A stretch of 64,000 nt of DNA from Exobasidium rhododendri (GCA_026210745.1 CP110631.1:4836001-4900000); one strand, 5' to 3'; positions 35,649 to 46,781 are shown, counted from the stretch's first letter. Numbers and translations: made by a program. Notes: generated by a model not told the origin, from the sequence alone.

Positions 35649-37265
35649 ATGGCTGAGACGTCCATCTTTGAAGTAGCTCGACAGTCTCACGAAGAAATAG
35701 AGAGGTACATCCAAGCGGCCACTGATTTGGTTGCATCAAATGGCGCATCCTCTTCTTCGACGTCGTCTTCTTCTCTCAAGAGGAATTTACAAGTCTCGAA
35801 GATGCTAGACCAGATTGTTTCCAGAAATTATTCACTGTACAACGTATATCTTGATGCAGCTGGAGATGTCAAAGATGAACTAAATCGACTGAATGAAGGC
35901 TCGGCTGGAACGGACAACCTTGCTGAATTCTACGAACGACTGTCCAAAATTAAAGACTATCATAAAAAATACCCCAATGCCACTCCCGACGTATTCACAG
36001 TGCAGTTGGAAGCGGCAGTGGGACACGCTAGAGATGAGGAGGGCTCAACAGTCGATGCCTTGGATGGGATGTTCAGTGGAGAGGAGATGGCAGGCCGCTT
36101 TGTCGATCTATATTCTCATCACGATGCTTTCTTGAATCTCAAGGGCGTGAGGAGGATCACATACCTACAATACTTGGACGTATTCGACAAGCTGCAAGGA
36201 GAAGATGGAAAGGTACCACCAGAAGCAAAAAGGACAGATGCCTACAAAGTCTACCTACGCAATGTCCAGACATATCTCATAGACTTTCTCAGGAAGACAA
36301 GGCCATTGTCCGACATCGATGCACTTGAGATCACTACATTAGCTCAATTTGAGGAAGATTGGGAGCAGGGGAGAGTATCGGGATGGGAGGCGAAAGGAGA
36401 AGAGCTGCTGGGGAGTGCTGTGAGGTCGAGTGAGGTCCAGGCAAACGGCGAGGGGGTGTGGTGCGAGGCCTGCAGGCGTACCTTTGCTAAGCAGACTGTC
36501 TTTGACGGGCACTTGAAGGGACAAAAGCACATCAAGGCAGCGGAGAGGCTGCAAACAAGCAGCAACGGAAGTAACGAGCAGCAGCAGGCACTTCAGGCAG
36601 AAGCAGGAGGGCAGTCATCCGAACTGGAAAAGGCAAAAAGACAAGCAAGAGCAAAGGCGATAGCTCGGGATGAGACGATCATCATCAGTCTAGGCAAGGA
36701 GTTGCTAGAGGTACGAGCGGAAACGAGAGCCAACGTCGAGAGGCGATCAGCTCTGACTGACAAGGAAAGACAAGCTGAAGCAGAAGCAGCGGCGATAGAG
36801 GCAAGCAGTGCCGATCGACTGAATGGCAGAAAGGCAAGTGGGGAAAGGGGAGGAGATGGTGAAGATGATGAGGATGATGAAGACGAGAAGATATACAATC
36901 CACTGAAGCTACCACTAGGATGGGATGGGAAACCGATCCCTTTCTGGTTGTACAAGTTGCATGGACTTGGTGTTGAGTTCAAGTGTGAGATCTGTTCCGA
37001 CTTTGTCTATCAAGGCCGCAAGAACTTTGAGAGACATTTCCAAGAGAGTCGTCATGCTTTTGGAATGAGAGCGTTGGGTCTGCCCAACACCAAGCACTTC
37101 TATGAGATCACTCGGATCGAAGATGCGCTCGCTCTTGCGGAGAAGCTGAAGAGACAAGGGAAAGTAGCCGCAGAAGAGCAGGAAGCGGAAGAGGTGGAAG
37201 ACGAACATGGCAACACGTACACCAAGAAGACGTACGAGCTGCTGAAGAGACAAGGATTGATTTGA
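35649..37265 (+). CDS. SF3A3: Splicing factor 3a subunit 3 (SF3A60/Prp9/Sap61)
   Basis: Intronless frame of 538 residues, close to the human length of 501. The N-terminal helical region includes DALDGMFSGEEMAGRFVDLYSHH, a strongly conserved block, followed by ITYLQYLDVFDK and YLRNVQTYLIDFLRKTRPL. A first C2H2/matrin-type finger lies near residue 270 (CEACRRTFAKQTVFDGHLKGQKH); the C-terminal block IYNPLKLPLGWDGKPIPFWLYKLHGL is the family hallmark and precedes a second matrin-type finger near residue 443 (CEICSDFVYQGRKNFERHF). The extreme C-terminus ends TYELLKRQGLI, as in orthologues. It is the 60-kDa subunit of SF3a in U2 snRNP, needed for branch-site recognition. Insertions relative to human are low-complexity (poly-Ser near residue 40, Ala/Glu-rich and an Asp/Glu run near 400). 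Confidence 0.95.
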   Translation: MAETSIFEVARQSHEEIERYIQAATDLVASNGASSSSTSSSSLKRNLQVSKMLDQIVSRNYSLYNVYLDAAGDVKDELNRLNEGSAGTDNLAEFYERLSKIKDYHKKYPNATPDVFTVQLEAAVGHARDEEGSTVDALDGMFSGEEMAGRFVDLYSHHDAFLNLKGVRRITYLQYLDVFDKLQGEDGKVPPEAKRTDAYKVYLRNVQTYLIDFLRKTRPLSDIDALEITTLAQFEEDWEQGRVSGWEAKGEELLGSAVRSSEVQANGEGVWCEACRRTFAKQTVFDGHLKGQKHIKAAERLQTSSNGSNEQQQALQAEAGGQSSELEKAKRQARAKAIARDETIIISLGKELLEVRAETRANVERRSALTDKERQAEAEAAAIEASSADRLNGRKASGERGGDGEDDEDDEDEKIYNPLKLPLGWDGKPIPFWLYKLHGLGVEFKCEICSDFVYQGRKNFERHFQESRHAFGMRALGLPNTKHFYEITRIEDALALAEKLKRQGKVAAEEQEAEEVEDEHGNTYTKKTYELLKRQGLI

Positions 37266-37316
37266 TTGTGTGTCATCGATGTGATTCATTGTGTATAAGT
37301 AGTACATTGCGAGAGA

Positions 37317-37351
37317 AAAAATAGAGAGATAGATAGAGAGAGAGAGAGAGA
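37317..37351 (+). repeat. Short GATA/GA simple repeat
   Basis: AGATAGATAGAGAGAGAGAGAGAG-type sequence in the 155-bp gap between the convergent stops of SF3A3 and the zinc transporter. Confidence 0.7.
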
Positions 37352-37420
37352 AAAAGGAGACTGTGGATCAGGAGAGAGAAAGGTGTGAGATGAATCAATT
37401 GCGCTGATCAGCCAACATGT

Positions 37421-40221
37421 TCAGTGTCGACCGTTGCTACTGTGATTGTGGTGGTGATGATCGTGACCCGCGCGATTGTCATGTGTGTGTTGATGCTGGT
37501 GATCGTCGTGACTGTGGGTGTGATGTGCATGGTGGTGCTCATGACTGTGATCATGATGTTCAAGGCCATCTTTTGGCTCGGAGGCTTTTGCCGCTTCGCA
37601 CTGGATCACGATCGTGTCTAAGCCAGAGATTCGCTTCTTTAGCAGTGCTTCCACCTCCGATACCAGCTTCTCAGGAGTCGTCTGTGGCTTAGCTACTGTT
37701 TCAATAAAGTTTGACGTCATCAAGGCCCCATTCACTTCTGTTGTGCTGGACGTGCTCGACAGAGATGACAAGGAAGTATCGTGTGCTGCTTGATCATAGT
37801 TGGAAGAGTCTCCAAGTGCTACGGTAAAGGTCTTGATCTGCAAGCTGATGGAGCCGCTGATCGTGTCAGAGTCTTTTGGCCAGAAACGTGGGGACGAGTA
37901 CGAGTCCAAGCCTTCTATTTGAGAGAGCTGCGGGGTATTGTTGGAGATCGAGTCAGCAGGGCTCTCCAATCGTTTCGCCATTCCCCTCCCTTCCCACTCA
38001 CCTCGCTCAAAGCAGTAGCGACTTCTTTTTCCTTTTCTTCACCCAGATCCAAGCAAAGAATTCGACCTGCATCGACAACGAGTGGAATGACGCTTCCTAC
38101 AATCAAGAATGCAATAAATAAGGATGCAATCGGGTCAAAGCCAGTCCATCCAAAGTACTGTATCAGGAGTGTACTGATGATCACGCCTACACTACCCAAC
38201 GTATCTGCCATGACGTGCAAGTACACGCCCATCATATTGTGAGAGTGACCGTGGCCGTGCTCGTGGCCGTGGTCGTGATCGTGCGAGTGACCATGACCAT
38301 GTCCGTGATGATGGTGGCCTCCCGTTGCAAACATACCAAACAGATTGACGCCCAAACCCAAGGTACTGACAATCAACAATTGACTCGTATTGTGCATTTC
38401 AGGCGGATGGATGATCCGATCGACGCCTTCGAATACGATAAAGATGCTAATCAGAATAAGAAAGAGTCCATTAGTGAAACCGCTCAGGGTCTCGATTCGA
38501 CTGTACCCAAACGTAAAGACGCCGTCTGTCTTCCAATTCTTCATGACACTGGCGAGCAGACCCATGCCAATGGCAAGACAGTCAAAGAACATGTGAATGG
38601 AGTCACTGATAAGACCCAGACTGTTGGTCCAAACTCCCCAAATCAACTGGACGACCATAAAGGCAAGATTCAAGACTAGGAACTGGAATATCTTCCTGGA
38701 ATCGTTATCGGCAAGTATGATGGCAATCGTTTCCTTGGCCGACGTGGCGAAAGCTGAAATAGTAGAGGCAAGATCCTTGAGAGTAGTGTCTGAGTGTGTC
38801 CGCTTGTGGCTGCGACTCGTCTGGTCTCCGTTCGATCGATGCTGTTGCTGCTTCTGTTGATCGTCGATTCCGTCGTCCTCCGCATACACCGGTGAGGTCT
38901 TGACGATCGTACGAAGTCCCCAGCCAGCAATGAGAAGAACGAAGAGTTCACTCCACCTCAATCGCAGTCCAAAGCCTACACGCCCAATCATGGTGACTGC
39001 ACCGACAGCTAATGGCCAGCCCTGTGTCACACGAGCCTTCATACTCGCATGAGGCTCGATTGCAGCACCCACCAAGGGTTCTAGTACAAGTAAAGCTATC
39101 GCAAGTAAGAAAAACGCAGCGAGGTGACCATGATTTTGCGAGTTCATGGAAGCGGAACTAGATGGTAGACTTGGTGAAAGAGAAGATAAGGGTGGTAGAA
39201 CAGGTAGGCCAACGAGAGAACCTAGCAGACCAACCCCGAGTAGTGGAATCGCGATCGTAATGCAAGCCAGCACTTGAGCTCGTCTTCTGCCTCCTGATTC
39301 TGTACTAGCCCGTAGAGTAGCTCTCTCCCTTTCAATGCTCAAAAAAGCTACAACCAGGAGGCACAAGTGACCCACCAACAGTCCAGCAGGCGAGTATGAC
39401 TTTGCTTCCAGCTCGGCCAGAAGACTGTTTGAACGCAGCTGAGAAGGACTGGCTAGATGAACGGGTCGAGTGTGACGCAGAGACGGCGGAAGTGGATTAT
39501 CGATGTCGTCGTAGGGAAAGTCAGGTCCAGCAACAGTTGAAATGCCCGTCGGTGGAAAGATGAGCTGGCAAAGAAATGACAGAGCAAGAGCGCCAATAAT
39601 AGCGTAGCTTCCATACGCTCTCGACTTGACAGAGCGTGCCAGGTCACCCGCCCAGATATCACAAAATTGCGAGAATATGATCACTGTAGTCGCTCCTAAT
39701 CGCTCCAAGGCCATTAACCAAAGGACGACAATGACAAACATGATCGTACCTAGAGTTGCTATCTTACGAGGAAGGACTTTCATTTGAGGATCTGATCGAC
39801 GCAGCGTAGGTATCCAATTCCAGACCCGGAACCAGATCATCTGACCTATTGCTGCCACCAGAAAAGCAATCGTTGCTATCGCCCAAGGGGAGGCAATCCT
39901 GGTGGGAATCAACTTTGACCCTTCCAAGAATGGCCTTGAGGCCAAGAAGCCCTCCTCGCCGCTGGCATTAGAACCTTGATTGACATGCGAAACAGTGGGA
40001 GGTTGATGTAGCTGTTCCGAATGACCAGTCAAGAGCCATTGTCGGACTAGAATCGCTGCCGACGATAAAACAGTCTTGTCGAGGAGGAGGGCAAGATGCA
40101 ATGCAGTTGGTATCCCTGTCGGAAGACTTGGCAGAGTAGAAGGTGTACTAGCATGACTGGCATTGGCCGGCCTACTGCCAATCGAGCCAGCCTTCTTCTT
40201 GTCCTTTTCCACGGCAGACAT
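37421..40221 (-). CDS. MSC2: Cation diffusion facilitator zinc transporter, MSC2/ZnT5-like
   Basis: Exon 40221-38002, 74-bp intron (38001-37928, GTGAGT...GCAG, phase 0), exon 37927-37421; 908 residues. The N-terminal half is a long multi-spanning region, as in MSC2 and human ZnT5. The C-terminal half is the CDF domain: HMFFD in one helix and HVMAD in another are the HxxxD zinc sites, separated by a His/Gly/Asp loop (about residues 628-650) typical of zinc carriers. MSC2 family members form heterodimers with Zrg17-type partners and load zinc into the ER/Golgi lumen. Unusual: the second exon adds a soluble tail that ends in a second histidine cluster of about 45 residues (HDHSHEHHHAHHTHS...). 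The frame and splice are clear; subcellular site and metal are by family analogy. Confidence 0.9.
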
Positions 40222-40775
40222 CGCACTGGAAGATTAAGGAGTAAGTATGCTAGCGAGCGCGACCTTAACTTTTAAGCATTCAGCTTCGTTCCTGCTCGAA
40301 TACGTGCACGTGGTGGAAGGAAGTGGACCGCGCGAGTACCTTCTCGGAGGCGCATTTTTGAATCCCTGCACGTCTTGTGACCAGTCTTACACCTTCATAT
40401 GCTCCTTGTACTCCTTTCCACCAAAGCTCACAATCTATTGAGAGAGTAGAGAGAGCCAAGGAGCCGTAGCCCAGGGCTGTATCTGCCATCGTGCAATGAG
40501 ACGGTCTCGGGAGATCACATCGACCAACGGCGGACCACCACTTTCCCGCGTGTTGGTCTCAGACGCGACAGGGGTGAACATGGCCCGTGCTTTATATTTG
40601 GGGGTTGATTGACACTCCACAACCATTTGGCTCCGTCAATTTGACAAAATCAGAAGTATCGGCGCTCCCCCTGTCCTACCACCTTTAAACTCCTTCTACA
40701 TTGCTGAGAACGCCGCTTTTGCGCCTCTTCTCTCCTGCTGATTTCGAGCTTGCTTCTTCTTTTTGCTCGACTGTC
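40222..40775. promoter_or_regulatory. Divergent promoter region of zinc transporter and LIM protein
   Basis: 554 bp between divergent ATGs, no gene seen. The LIM reading frame stays open upstream of its first ATG to about 40701, but that part has no ATG. Confidence 0.4.
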
Positions 40776-42554
40776 ATGCATCAAGTTCGAACGCGCACTC
40801 ATCATGGCATCATCGGCGTCCCGTCTTCGATCTCTCGGGACCTGCTTTCGCCAGCCTCTTCCTCAGTCGGAGTGCCGGTCAAGACGTTCTCATCTTCTTC
40901 TCCCATTTTGGAATCGTCGGATGGAGTCCTTTCCAAGGTTTGCGGCAGCTTAGTGGAGCCAGAGAGCAAGCGTCAACAGTGGGCGTGCCATGGCTGTGGT
41001 CAAAGCTTTCATCGAGATGCCACCATCTTCCTTGGTCCCACTGTTCCGTCTACTTCTACACCACTGGGACCATCAGTCGTTGCTAATCGAGAGAAGCAAC
41101 TTGAAGGAGGGAGTCAGGATCACTTCTGTCGACAATGCTACTCTGATCGTTTCTCGATGGGTGCATGCGTAGCCTGCTCCAAACCTGTCCTGGGATCGAC
41201 GAAAGAGGATGGCAAGTTCGTCAAGGCTTCCGGAGGAGACATCTGGCATGGACGATGCTGGAAGTGTGTTGAATGCGGTGAGGACGACCAAGAGAAAGTC
41301 TCGCTAGGTATGACTGGACTTCCGACTTGCGAGGTTTGCTTTGATGAGAAGCCTGGTCGGAGGAAGCATGTTGAAGCTCAAGCATCTCCTCAAAGAGGCC
41401 GCCACGATTCGCCCACTGTTGCGACGAATGCTCTGAGTGGGAGTGCCAATCGCAGCGGGATGGGAGCTACAATTGCCGAGCTCTCCAAAAAGTTTGGCAA
41501 ACCCGTTTCAACACAGCTCCCTCCTTCGGGCACTCAAGCTCATAGCATCAACACTTCTCCCGTACTTCGTCCCTCGCATTCAAGAAGTAACAGCGTGTCT
41601 GGTAGGATTCGCCCCATCACGGCACCGTTCTCTGGCAATAGCTTCAATCTTGCCGCATTTCAACCTTCCACGACTGCACTAGGACGAGGCGACTCGAGAA
41701 GCAGGAGCGTGTCTCCTCACAAACGATTGAGCGCGGATTCGGTGGTATGTTCACGGTGCTCGCGAGGGCCGTTCGATGGTCCAGAAAAGATGAGTTCCGA
41801 GGTGACCATGGTTGCCATACCAAAGGAAGGAATTCAATTTCACTCTGAATGCTTTCTCTGTGCTATCTGTTCCAAAAGGATGGACGATGCAAATCGCTCT
41901 TTTGTGAGACTCAAAGACGCTACCTACGCTCATCCTCAATGTGCCCCGCCGGCGGTGGAGAGTCGACCTGTAAAGACGGCATTGCCGGCGTCTGGTGTTG
42001 TGCATCGCCCGTCGTCGTCCTCATCGTCGTCATCCACCCATGCAACGCATCAAAGGGAGACTCGGCCCAGCATATCAAACGACGCTGTGCCTGCTCGATT
42101 GCCCACCTCCTACCTGTCTGGCGGCATCACAAGCGAAAGTGCTCATCCTCAAGGCCCCAAAAGGTTCCAATCGTCGGCAGGGGCTGCACCTCCCACACGC
42201 TCTACCTTGATTCAGCAGCGTCCAAATTCCCAGCCAGATGTAGATCGTGGACTTGCAAGCTTGGCCGTCACTTCTTGCAATACCTCTGGGCGCACGCAAG
42301 CTTCCGGCAAGTTTAGCAAGCTAGGTGGAATGAATGCGTGCGGGGGTTGTAATTATAGCGTTTCTGGATTGGAAGGAGTGCCCGGACCAAGAGGAATGAA
42401 GTGGCATAAGAAGTGCCTTGTCTGCAGTTCCAAGTCCAAGGGAAAGCTCTGCGGTAAATTACTGGACAGCAGCGCTCGGGTGGATGAGCAGGGCCAAGTC
42501 CGATGTCGACAATGCTTTGACTGCGAGCATTCAAAGCATCCCCTGCGTGTGTAG
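40776..42554 (+). CDS. LIM-domain protein with three LIM-type zinc modules
   Basis: Intronless 592-residue protein starting at the ATG at 40776, the first ATG in the frame. A partial zinc ribbon (CHGC...CRQC, residues about 70-122) is followed by a LIM domain at about 129-190 (CVACSKPV, WHGRCWKCVEC, CEVC), a second at about 324-390 (CSRCSRGPF, FHSECFLCAIC, HPQC) and a third at about 520-585 (CGGCNYSV, WHKKCLVCSS, CRQC). Linkers are Ser/Pro-rich. LIM domains bind proteins, often in actin and cell-polarity scaffolds or with Rho GTPase regulators; no RhoGAP or kinase domain is present here, so it is probably an adaptor. Orthologue not recognised. Confidence 0.83.
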   Translation: MHQVRTRTHHGIIGVPSSISRDLLSPASSSVGVPVKTFSSSSPILESSDGVLSKVCGSLVEPESKRQQWACHGCGQSFHRDATIFLGPTVPSTSTPLGPSVVANREKQLEGGSQDHFCRQCYSDRFSMGACVACSKPVLGSTKEDGKFVKASGGDIWHGRCWKCVECGEDDQEKVSLGMTGLPTCEVCFDEKPGRRKHVEAQASPQRGRHDSPTVATNALSGSANRSGMGATIAELSKKFGKPVSTQLPPSGTQAHSINTSPVLRPSHSRSNSVSGRIRPITAPFSGNSFNLAAFQPSTTALGRGDSRSRSVSPHKRLSADSVVCSRCSRGPFDGPEKMSSEVTMVAIPKEGIQFHSECFLCAICSKRMDDANRSFVRLKDATYAHPQCAPPAVESRPVKTALPASGVVHRPSSSSSSSSTHATHQRETRPSISNDAVPARLPTSYLSGGITSESAHPQGPKRFQSSAGAAPPTRSTLIQQRPNSQPDVDRGLASLAVTSCNTSGRTQASGKFSKLGGMNACGGCNYSVSGLEGVPGPRGMKWHKKCLVCSSKSKGKLCGKLLDSSARVDEQGQVRCRQCFDCEHSKHPLRV

Positions 42555-42998
42555 AGTCCCAGTTACTGTTTTTATATTCGCCAGTCTTCCTCCCTTCTTC
42601 TCGCCCTTGTCTATTTCCCAACCTTCGCACACATTGTAACGAGTCCACACTATCATCTCCTCATCGTCTTTCTCATCTCTTTCACTTCACTCCCGCCCTT
42701 TTCTCATCCAATCCGATCCATGCTGCAGCACTCACGTCAAGCGAGACAGTCTTCTCGACACTCCCTGCTTAGAATTAATAGAGTGCCCCCCGAGAGGGAC
42801 CCCCCCGCGTCTGGGGCACGCGTCTTCATTCTCTGCTTTTCTAAGCGCGTTTATGAGGCCTTAGGATCCAACCAACACCCATCCGTATTCAACGGCGTGA
42901 AATTTCTTCTCCAATCGATCGTTGCCTTCTCTTTTCTCGCTCTTTCGACTTCGAACGCTTGCTCACTGCGCCTCTTCCCACACCTGCTAAGCTTCAAA
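42555..42998 (+). promoter_or_regulatory. Gap between LIM gene and RPA2
   Basis: 444 bp with pyrimidine-rich sequence after the LIM stop (42590-42720). It should contain the LIM 3' end and the RPA2 promoter. No separate gene supported. Confidence 0.4.
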
Positions 42999-44243
42999 AT
43001 GGTCGGAGGTGAGTATCTCGTCTCTACGAAGATTGACTCGCCCGGATCAGCTGAGGCTTGCTTCTTCAGGGTTCGATTCAAATCCGTACAACCAGAACAA
43101 TGGTGGCTTCATGAACAGCAGCCAGAATTCACCTGGTGCGGCGGCCAAGGCGAGTATGCTTCACTCGAGTATTGTCCCTACAAGCACGATACTTATGTGG
43201 TTGAATTTCATCTCGCGCAGGGCTCATCAAACACTTCGATCAGGGCCGTCACTGTGAGGCAAATCTTGAATGCTGAGCAAGCGCATTCAGAGGGGGACAT
43301 TACAGTGGATGGTCTGGAGGTCGGACATGTGAGTACAGATGCGTGTATCTGGTATCTAGCTAGGGATGCTCAACCCTTCTGATCACTTTTTGGTACCCAC
43401 TGCTCAGGTCACATTCGTCGGCATCATTCGTAACTTATCTCGCAATGCCACCAACATCTCGTACACTGTTGAAGACGGAACTGGCACGGTTGACGTTCGT
43501 GTCTGGTCCGACAATTCCTCCTCAGAGCTAATGGACGACGATGAATTGCAGTGAGTGCTCTGAATGATTGACATATAAATCTTTAGCTGATCAGTTGATA
43601 AATCGCTGTCGATGCTATAGAACGGACAAGTATGTTCGAATAATAGGTCACATCAAGACATTTCAGAATCGGCGAACGATCGCTTCTGGTCATATCCGAG
43701 CAATTACCGACTTTAATGAAATCTTCTATCACAAGTTGGATGTCGTGCACACTCATCTGCAAATCACAAAGGGACCTGGGGGAGCAGGGGCAGGAGTGAG
43801 TCTTCGAACGAGAAAAACGCGGGGCTTGAAAGGTTCGAATGACTCTTATCGTCTCTTCTGCTTCTTGATTTTTCCGCACAGAACGGCGTCAAGAAGGATG
43901 ACATGGAGGGAGTGCAGGCACACGGGGATATCCTTGCCAAAATAGACAAGCCTATTCAGCGCAGCATCATGAGCGTCGTTTTGGACTTACGCGGCGATGA
44001 CGAGAATCATGGTGTTGCAATCTCTGTCATCGTTCGACGAATGCCAGGCAAGAGCGAGTCTGAAGTTAGGTGAGCATTGCAACGGCAATAGAGTGCACGA
44101 TAGGATGGCCAAAGGAAGGGTCGTGTGATTCAATCAACTGATCAAGTTTCCATCATATTGACAGGGGCGCTGTGGACGATCTTATCGGGGACGGCTACCT
44201 ATACTCTGCTGAAGATGATGAGCACGTCTTGGCGACAATGTGA
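42999..44243 (+). CDS. RFA2: Replication protein A 32-kDa subunit (RPA2)
   Basis: Seven exons: 42999-43008, 43070-43149, 43221-43328, 43408-43550, 43621-43795, 43882-44069 and 44165-44243; 783 nt, 260 residues. The first exon is 10 nt (MVG plus one base). The N-terminus is a Gly/Asn/Ser-rich region like the phosphorylation region of RPA2 (GFDSNPYNQNNGGFMNSSQ), followed by RAVTVRQILNAEQAH, the OB fold (GHVTFVGIIRNLSRNATNISYTVEDGTG, DKYVRIIGHIKTFQNRR) and a C-terminal winged helix ending DDLIGDGYLYSAEDDEHVLATM. It is the middle subunit of the ssDNA-binding RPA trimer in replication and repair. Five introns are GT-AG; the second (43150-43220) is best explained as GC-AG, since only that donor keeps the frame. 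It is convergent with SDHAF4, stops about 140 bp apart. Confidence 0.93.
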
Positions 44244-44382
44244 ATTCTGCTGTACACACTTCTTATTCCTATGATGTACAATATTGCAATGTCACTCTCA
44301 GCGGTCGAAGCGATCGGATGACATGAAAGTTACAGAAAATCTCCTCCACGTCTGGCTGCCTGGGTGAAGATGATTTGCAGCC

Positions 44383-44851
44383 CTAGAAATCAGAGCAACG
44401 ACCTCCATACGTCCACCTAAGGGTGAGTTAAAGGGTAAAGATATGATGAGAATCGCACATCACTCGGCTTTGGAATGAAGACGACTCACTCCCTCTCCCA
44501 CGTCAAGGGCTCCTTCTTTGGCCCGCCAACTTCACCCGTCTTTGGATTTACATCGCCCTCAAAGTCTGCTTTTGGCTTGGCTCTGTACTGAGGATGTAAG
44601 TCGTCACTCTCTGTTGACTTCTTGAACTGAAGCGCATTGGCGTTCTCCTTGACTAATTGTTCGAATTCTCTCTGCTCTTTTGGTGGCAACGGAATTGGCC
44701 CTGGCTTGATGAACGGGTTGTCGGTGTCTTCCTTGCGGGCGATTCGCGTTGAGCTGATGAGACGTCGCGAGGCAAGCAAGCATGAGTTGCGAGGCACGAC
44801 GCCGTTCATCACAAGTCTGCGTGAAGTTGATGCTATCGAGGATGAAAGCAT
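44383..44851 (-). CDS. SDH8: Succinate dehydrogenase assembly factor 4 (SDHAF4/Sdh8)
   Basis: Exons 44851-44490 and 44416-44383 with a 73-bp intron (GTGAGT...TTAG) give 131 residues. The C-terminal signature FEGDVNPKTGEVGGPKKEPLTWE-EWTYGGRCSDF is diagnostic (DUF1674), and the splice is needed to obtain the final TYGGR.SDF; without it the protein would stop one residue after WERE. The N-terminal 35 residues are basic, Ser-rich and free of acids, a mitochondrial targeting sequence. Family role: chaperone in the mitochondrial matrix that binds flavinylated SdhA and promotes SDH assembly. Confidence 0.94.
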
Positions 44852-45220
44852 GATGGTGATGATGTGAGTGTGAAATTGATAAAGTCGAAGATTAGTGTCG
44901 CAGTAGCGTACCTTCCTAACGTTTACATCACAAAGAGCGAGATCAGTGATTAGGTAAGATCTCGCCCATATGGCGTAATGCGCGCGAGATTCTGGAAGCC
45001 GTGAGAGGCAAGATCAATCCAATCGCTCTACAGCGAGGGGAAATGGGAATTTTACGACTGGAAGTGGAGGAGAAGATTTGCCGCCCTTCAGCGGGGAGAA
45101 GCCGAGAAGAACGTCGTCGAAAACACTTCCTCCGGGACGCAATTCTTACTGCCTTTCTCACAACCACACACACACATCACATTCTAGCAACCCCTTTCTC
45201 CCAGAAAGTCTATTTCGAAA
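44852..45220. promoter_or_regulatory. Divergent promoter of SDHAF4 and the reductase gene
   Basis: 369 bp between divergent ATGs; no gene and no clear TATA box. Confidence 0.4.
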
Positions 45221-46546
45221 ATGCCAGCAGTCGGTCCCAACAGGTGAGTCGATGTTCATAGTTCACATTACGCGCAAGAAGCTCACTGTGCTCTCTTCGG
45301 GATTCCCTCCTTTACCCACTCAGTCTTATCCTCGTCACTGGAGGATCTGGTTTTCTTGCCATTCACATCGTTCAGCAGCTCTTGGACAGAGGTCACCGAG
45401 TGCGAGCAACAGTTCGGTCTGATGCCAAGGGAGAGTACCTAAAGAAGGTGTTCCACAAGCACACTGACAAATTTGAATACGTTATCGCCGAAGATGTAGA
45501 GAAGGAAGGAGTCTTTGACAGCGCCGTGAAGGGAGTCGATGGTGTGATGCACACTGCCAGTCCTTTCCATTTTGATTCGGAGAATCAGGCACTTGACAAG
45601 CTCGTCAATCCTGCCGTCAAGGGAACCAAGAATGTGCTGAATTCCATCATCAAGGAGAAGAACATCAAGCGAGTCATAATTACCAGTTCCTTTGCTGCCA
45701 TCTTGGACAGAAATGCCCCTGGTCACGCACAAGGCACCAAGACTTACACAGAAGCAGACTGGAATGTCAGTGACCCAACAGAGAGCGGAGAGGTGGGAAA
45801 TGCGCAAGCACCAATCAATGCCTACCGAGCCAGTAAGACGCTCGCTGAAAAGGCGGCTTGGGAATTCCACGAAGCACACCAACCCACATGGGATCTTGCT
45901 ACGGTCAACCCACCATTTATTCGTGAGTGCATCAACGACTTTCGTGTCCTGCTGATGAGCACGCTAACGCTGTAATTATTTTCCTGCACAGTCGGCCCTA
46001 TTCTACATCAGTGCGAGTCGCCGGACAAGCTTAATACCAGTATGAAAGCCGTCTGGAGCTTGATGCACGGAGGAAAGAAGGAGAGCGATCTTGCTAATGG
46101 TGCTGGATGTGTTGTTGATGGTGAGTCCTCCCCTGTCGCTTCATGAGGCAGTCCGTGTCACAGATCATTGATTCTTCAAACCATCTCTCTCTTCAGTGCG
46201 AGACGTTGCCAAGACACACATCGAAGCGCTGACTCAAGCGGTCGGCGGAGGTCAACGTTGGGCTCCAACAGTTTCCGGCTACACCTTCCAAGATGTAGCA
46301 GATGTTGTCCACTCGACTTCTCATTCTATTCCTGAAGAGTGGAAGAAGAACACCCCTGTTGGTGAAAAGGGCGCCGGTGCAAAGGTCAAGCAAAACATCC
46401 TCGACGGTAGCAAGGTAGAGAAGGAACTCCACATTAAGTATCACCCACTCAAGCAGATCATTGAAGATTCCATCGAGTCATTCTTGGACTACGAGAAGCG
46501 AGGCTGGAAGGGTGTGCCATCGGATGACATTATCTACCTCCCTTGA
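45221..46546 (+). CDS. NAD(P)-dependent aldehyde/ketone reductase (extended SDR, Gre2/DFR-like)
   Basis: Four exons: 45221-45243, 45324-45922, 45992-46120 and 46197-46546; introns of 80, 69 and 76 bp with GTGAGT donors. The 366-residue product begins with a Rossmann motif restored by the first splice (LILVTGGSGFLAIHIVQQLL), has TSSFAAI with the catalytic Ser/Thr strand and the YxxxK pair in NAYRASKTLAEKAAWEF, then NPPFILGP. This is the extended short-chain dehydrogenase group containing yeast Gre2 and plant dihydroflavonol reductase, which reduce aldehydes such as methylglyoxal and diverse ketones with NADPH in the cytosol. Substrate is not predictable. Confidence 0.92.
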
Positions 46547-46781
46547 TCTTAATGTATGTTCTCTCTTGTCGAAGATTAAATAAAACGGGACCCTTTTTGA
46601 GTAGGTATGCTGTGGGTGTGATTCGGAAATGCTGCTTTTCTTCCTCCAGAAATAAGACTGCCTTCCAAGGATGCACTGACTCTATGATGGGGTATCTTGA
46701 TACTATGTATTATTGACTTGCTCGGCATTGTCGGGTCTGAAGCGAATTGAGGTGTGCATGCACCTTGCGACGTGGCATCGA

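Noticed and set aside
40701-40775. Upstream extension of the LIM protein
   Set aside because: No ATG in this part; the first ATG is at 40776.
42720-43382. Long plus-strand frame running through the start of RPA2
   Set aside because: It is in a different frame from the conserved RPA2 N-terminus until the third exon; the spliced seven-exon model explains all conserved segments.
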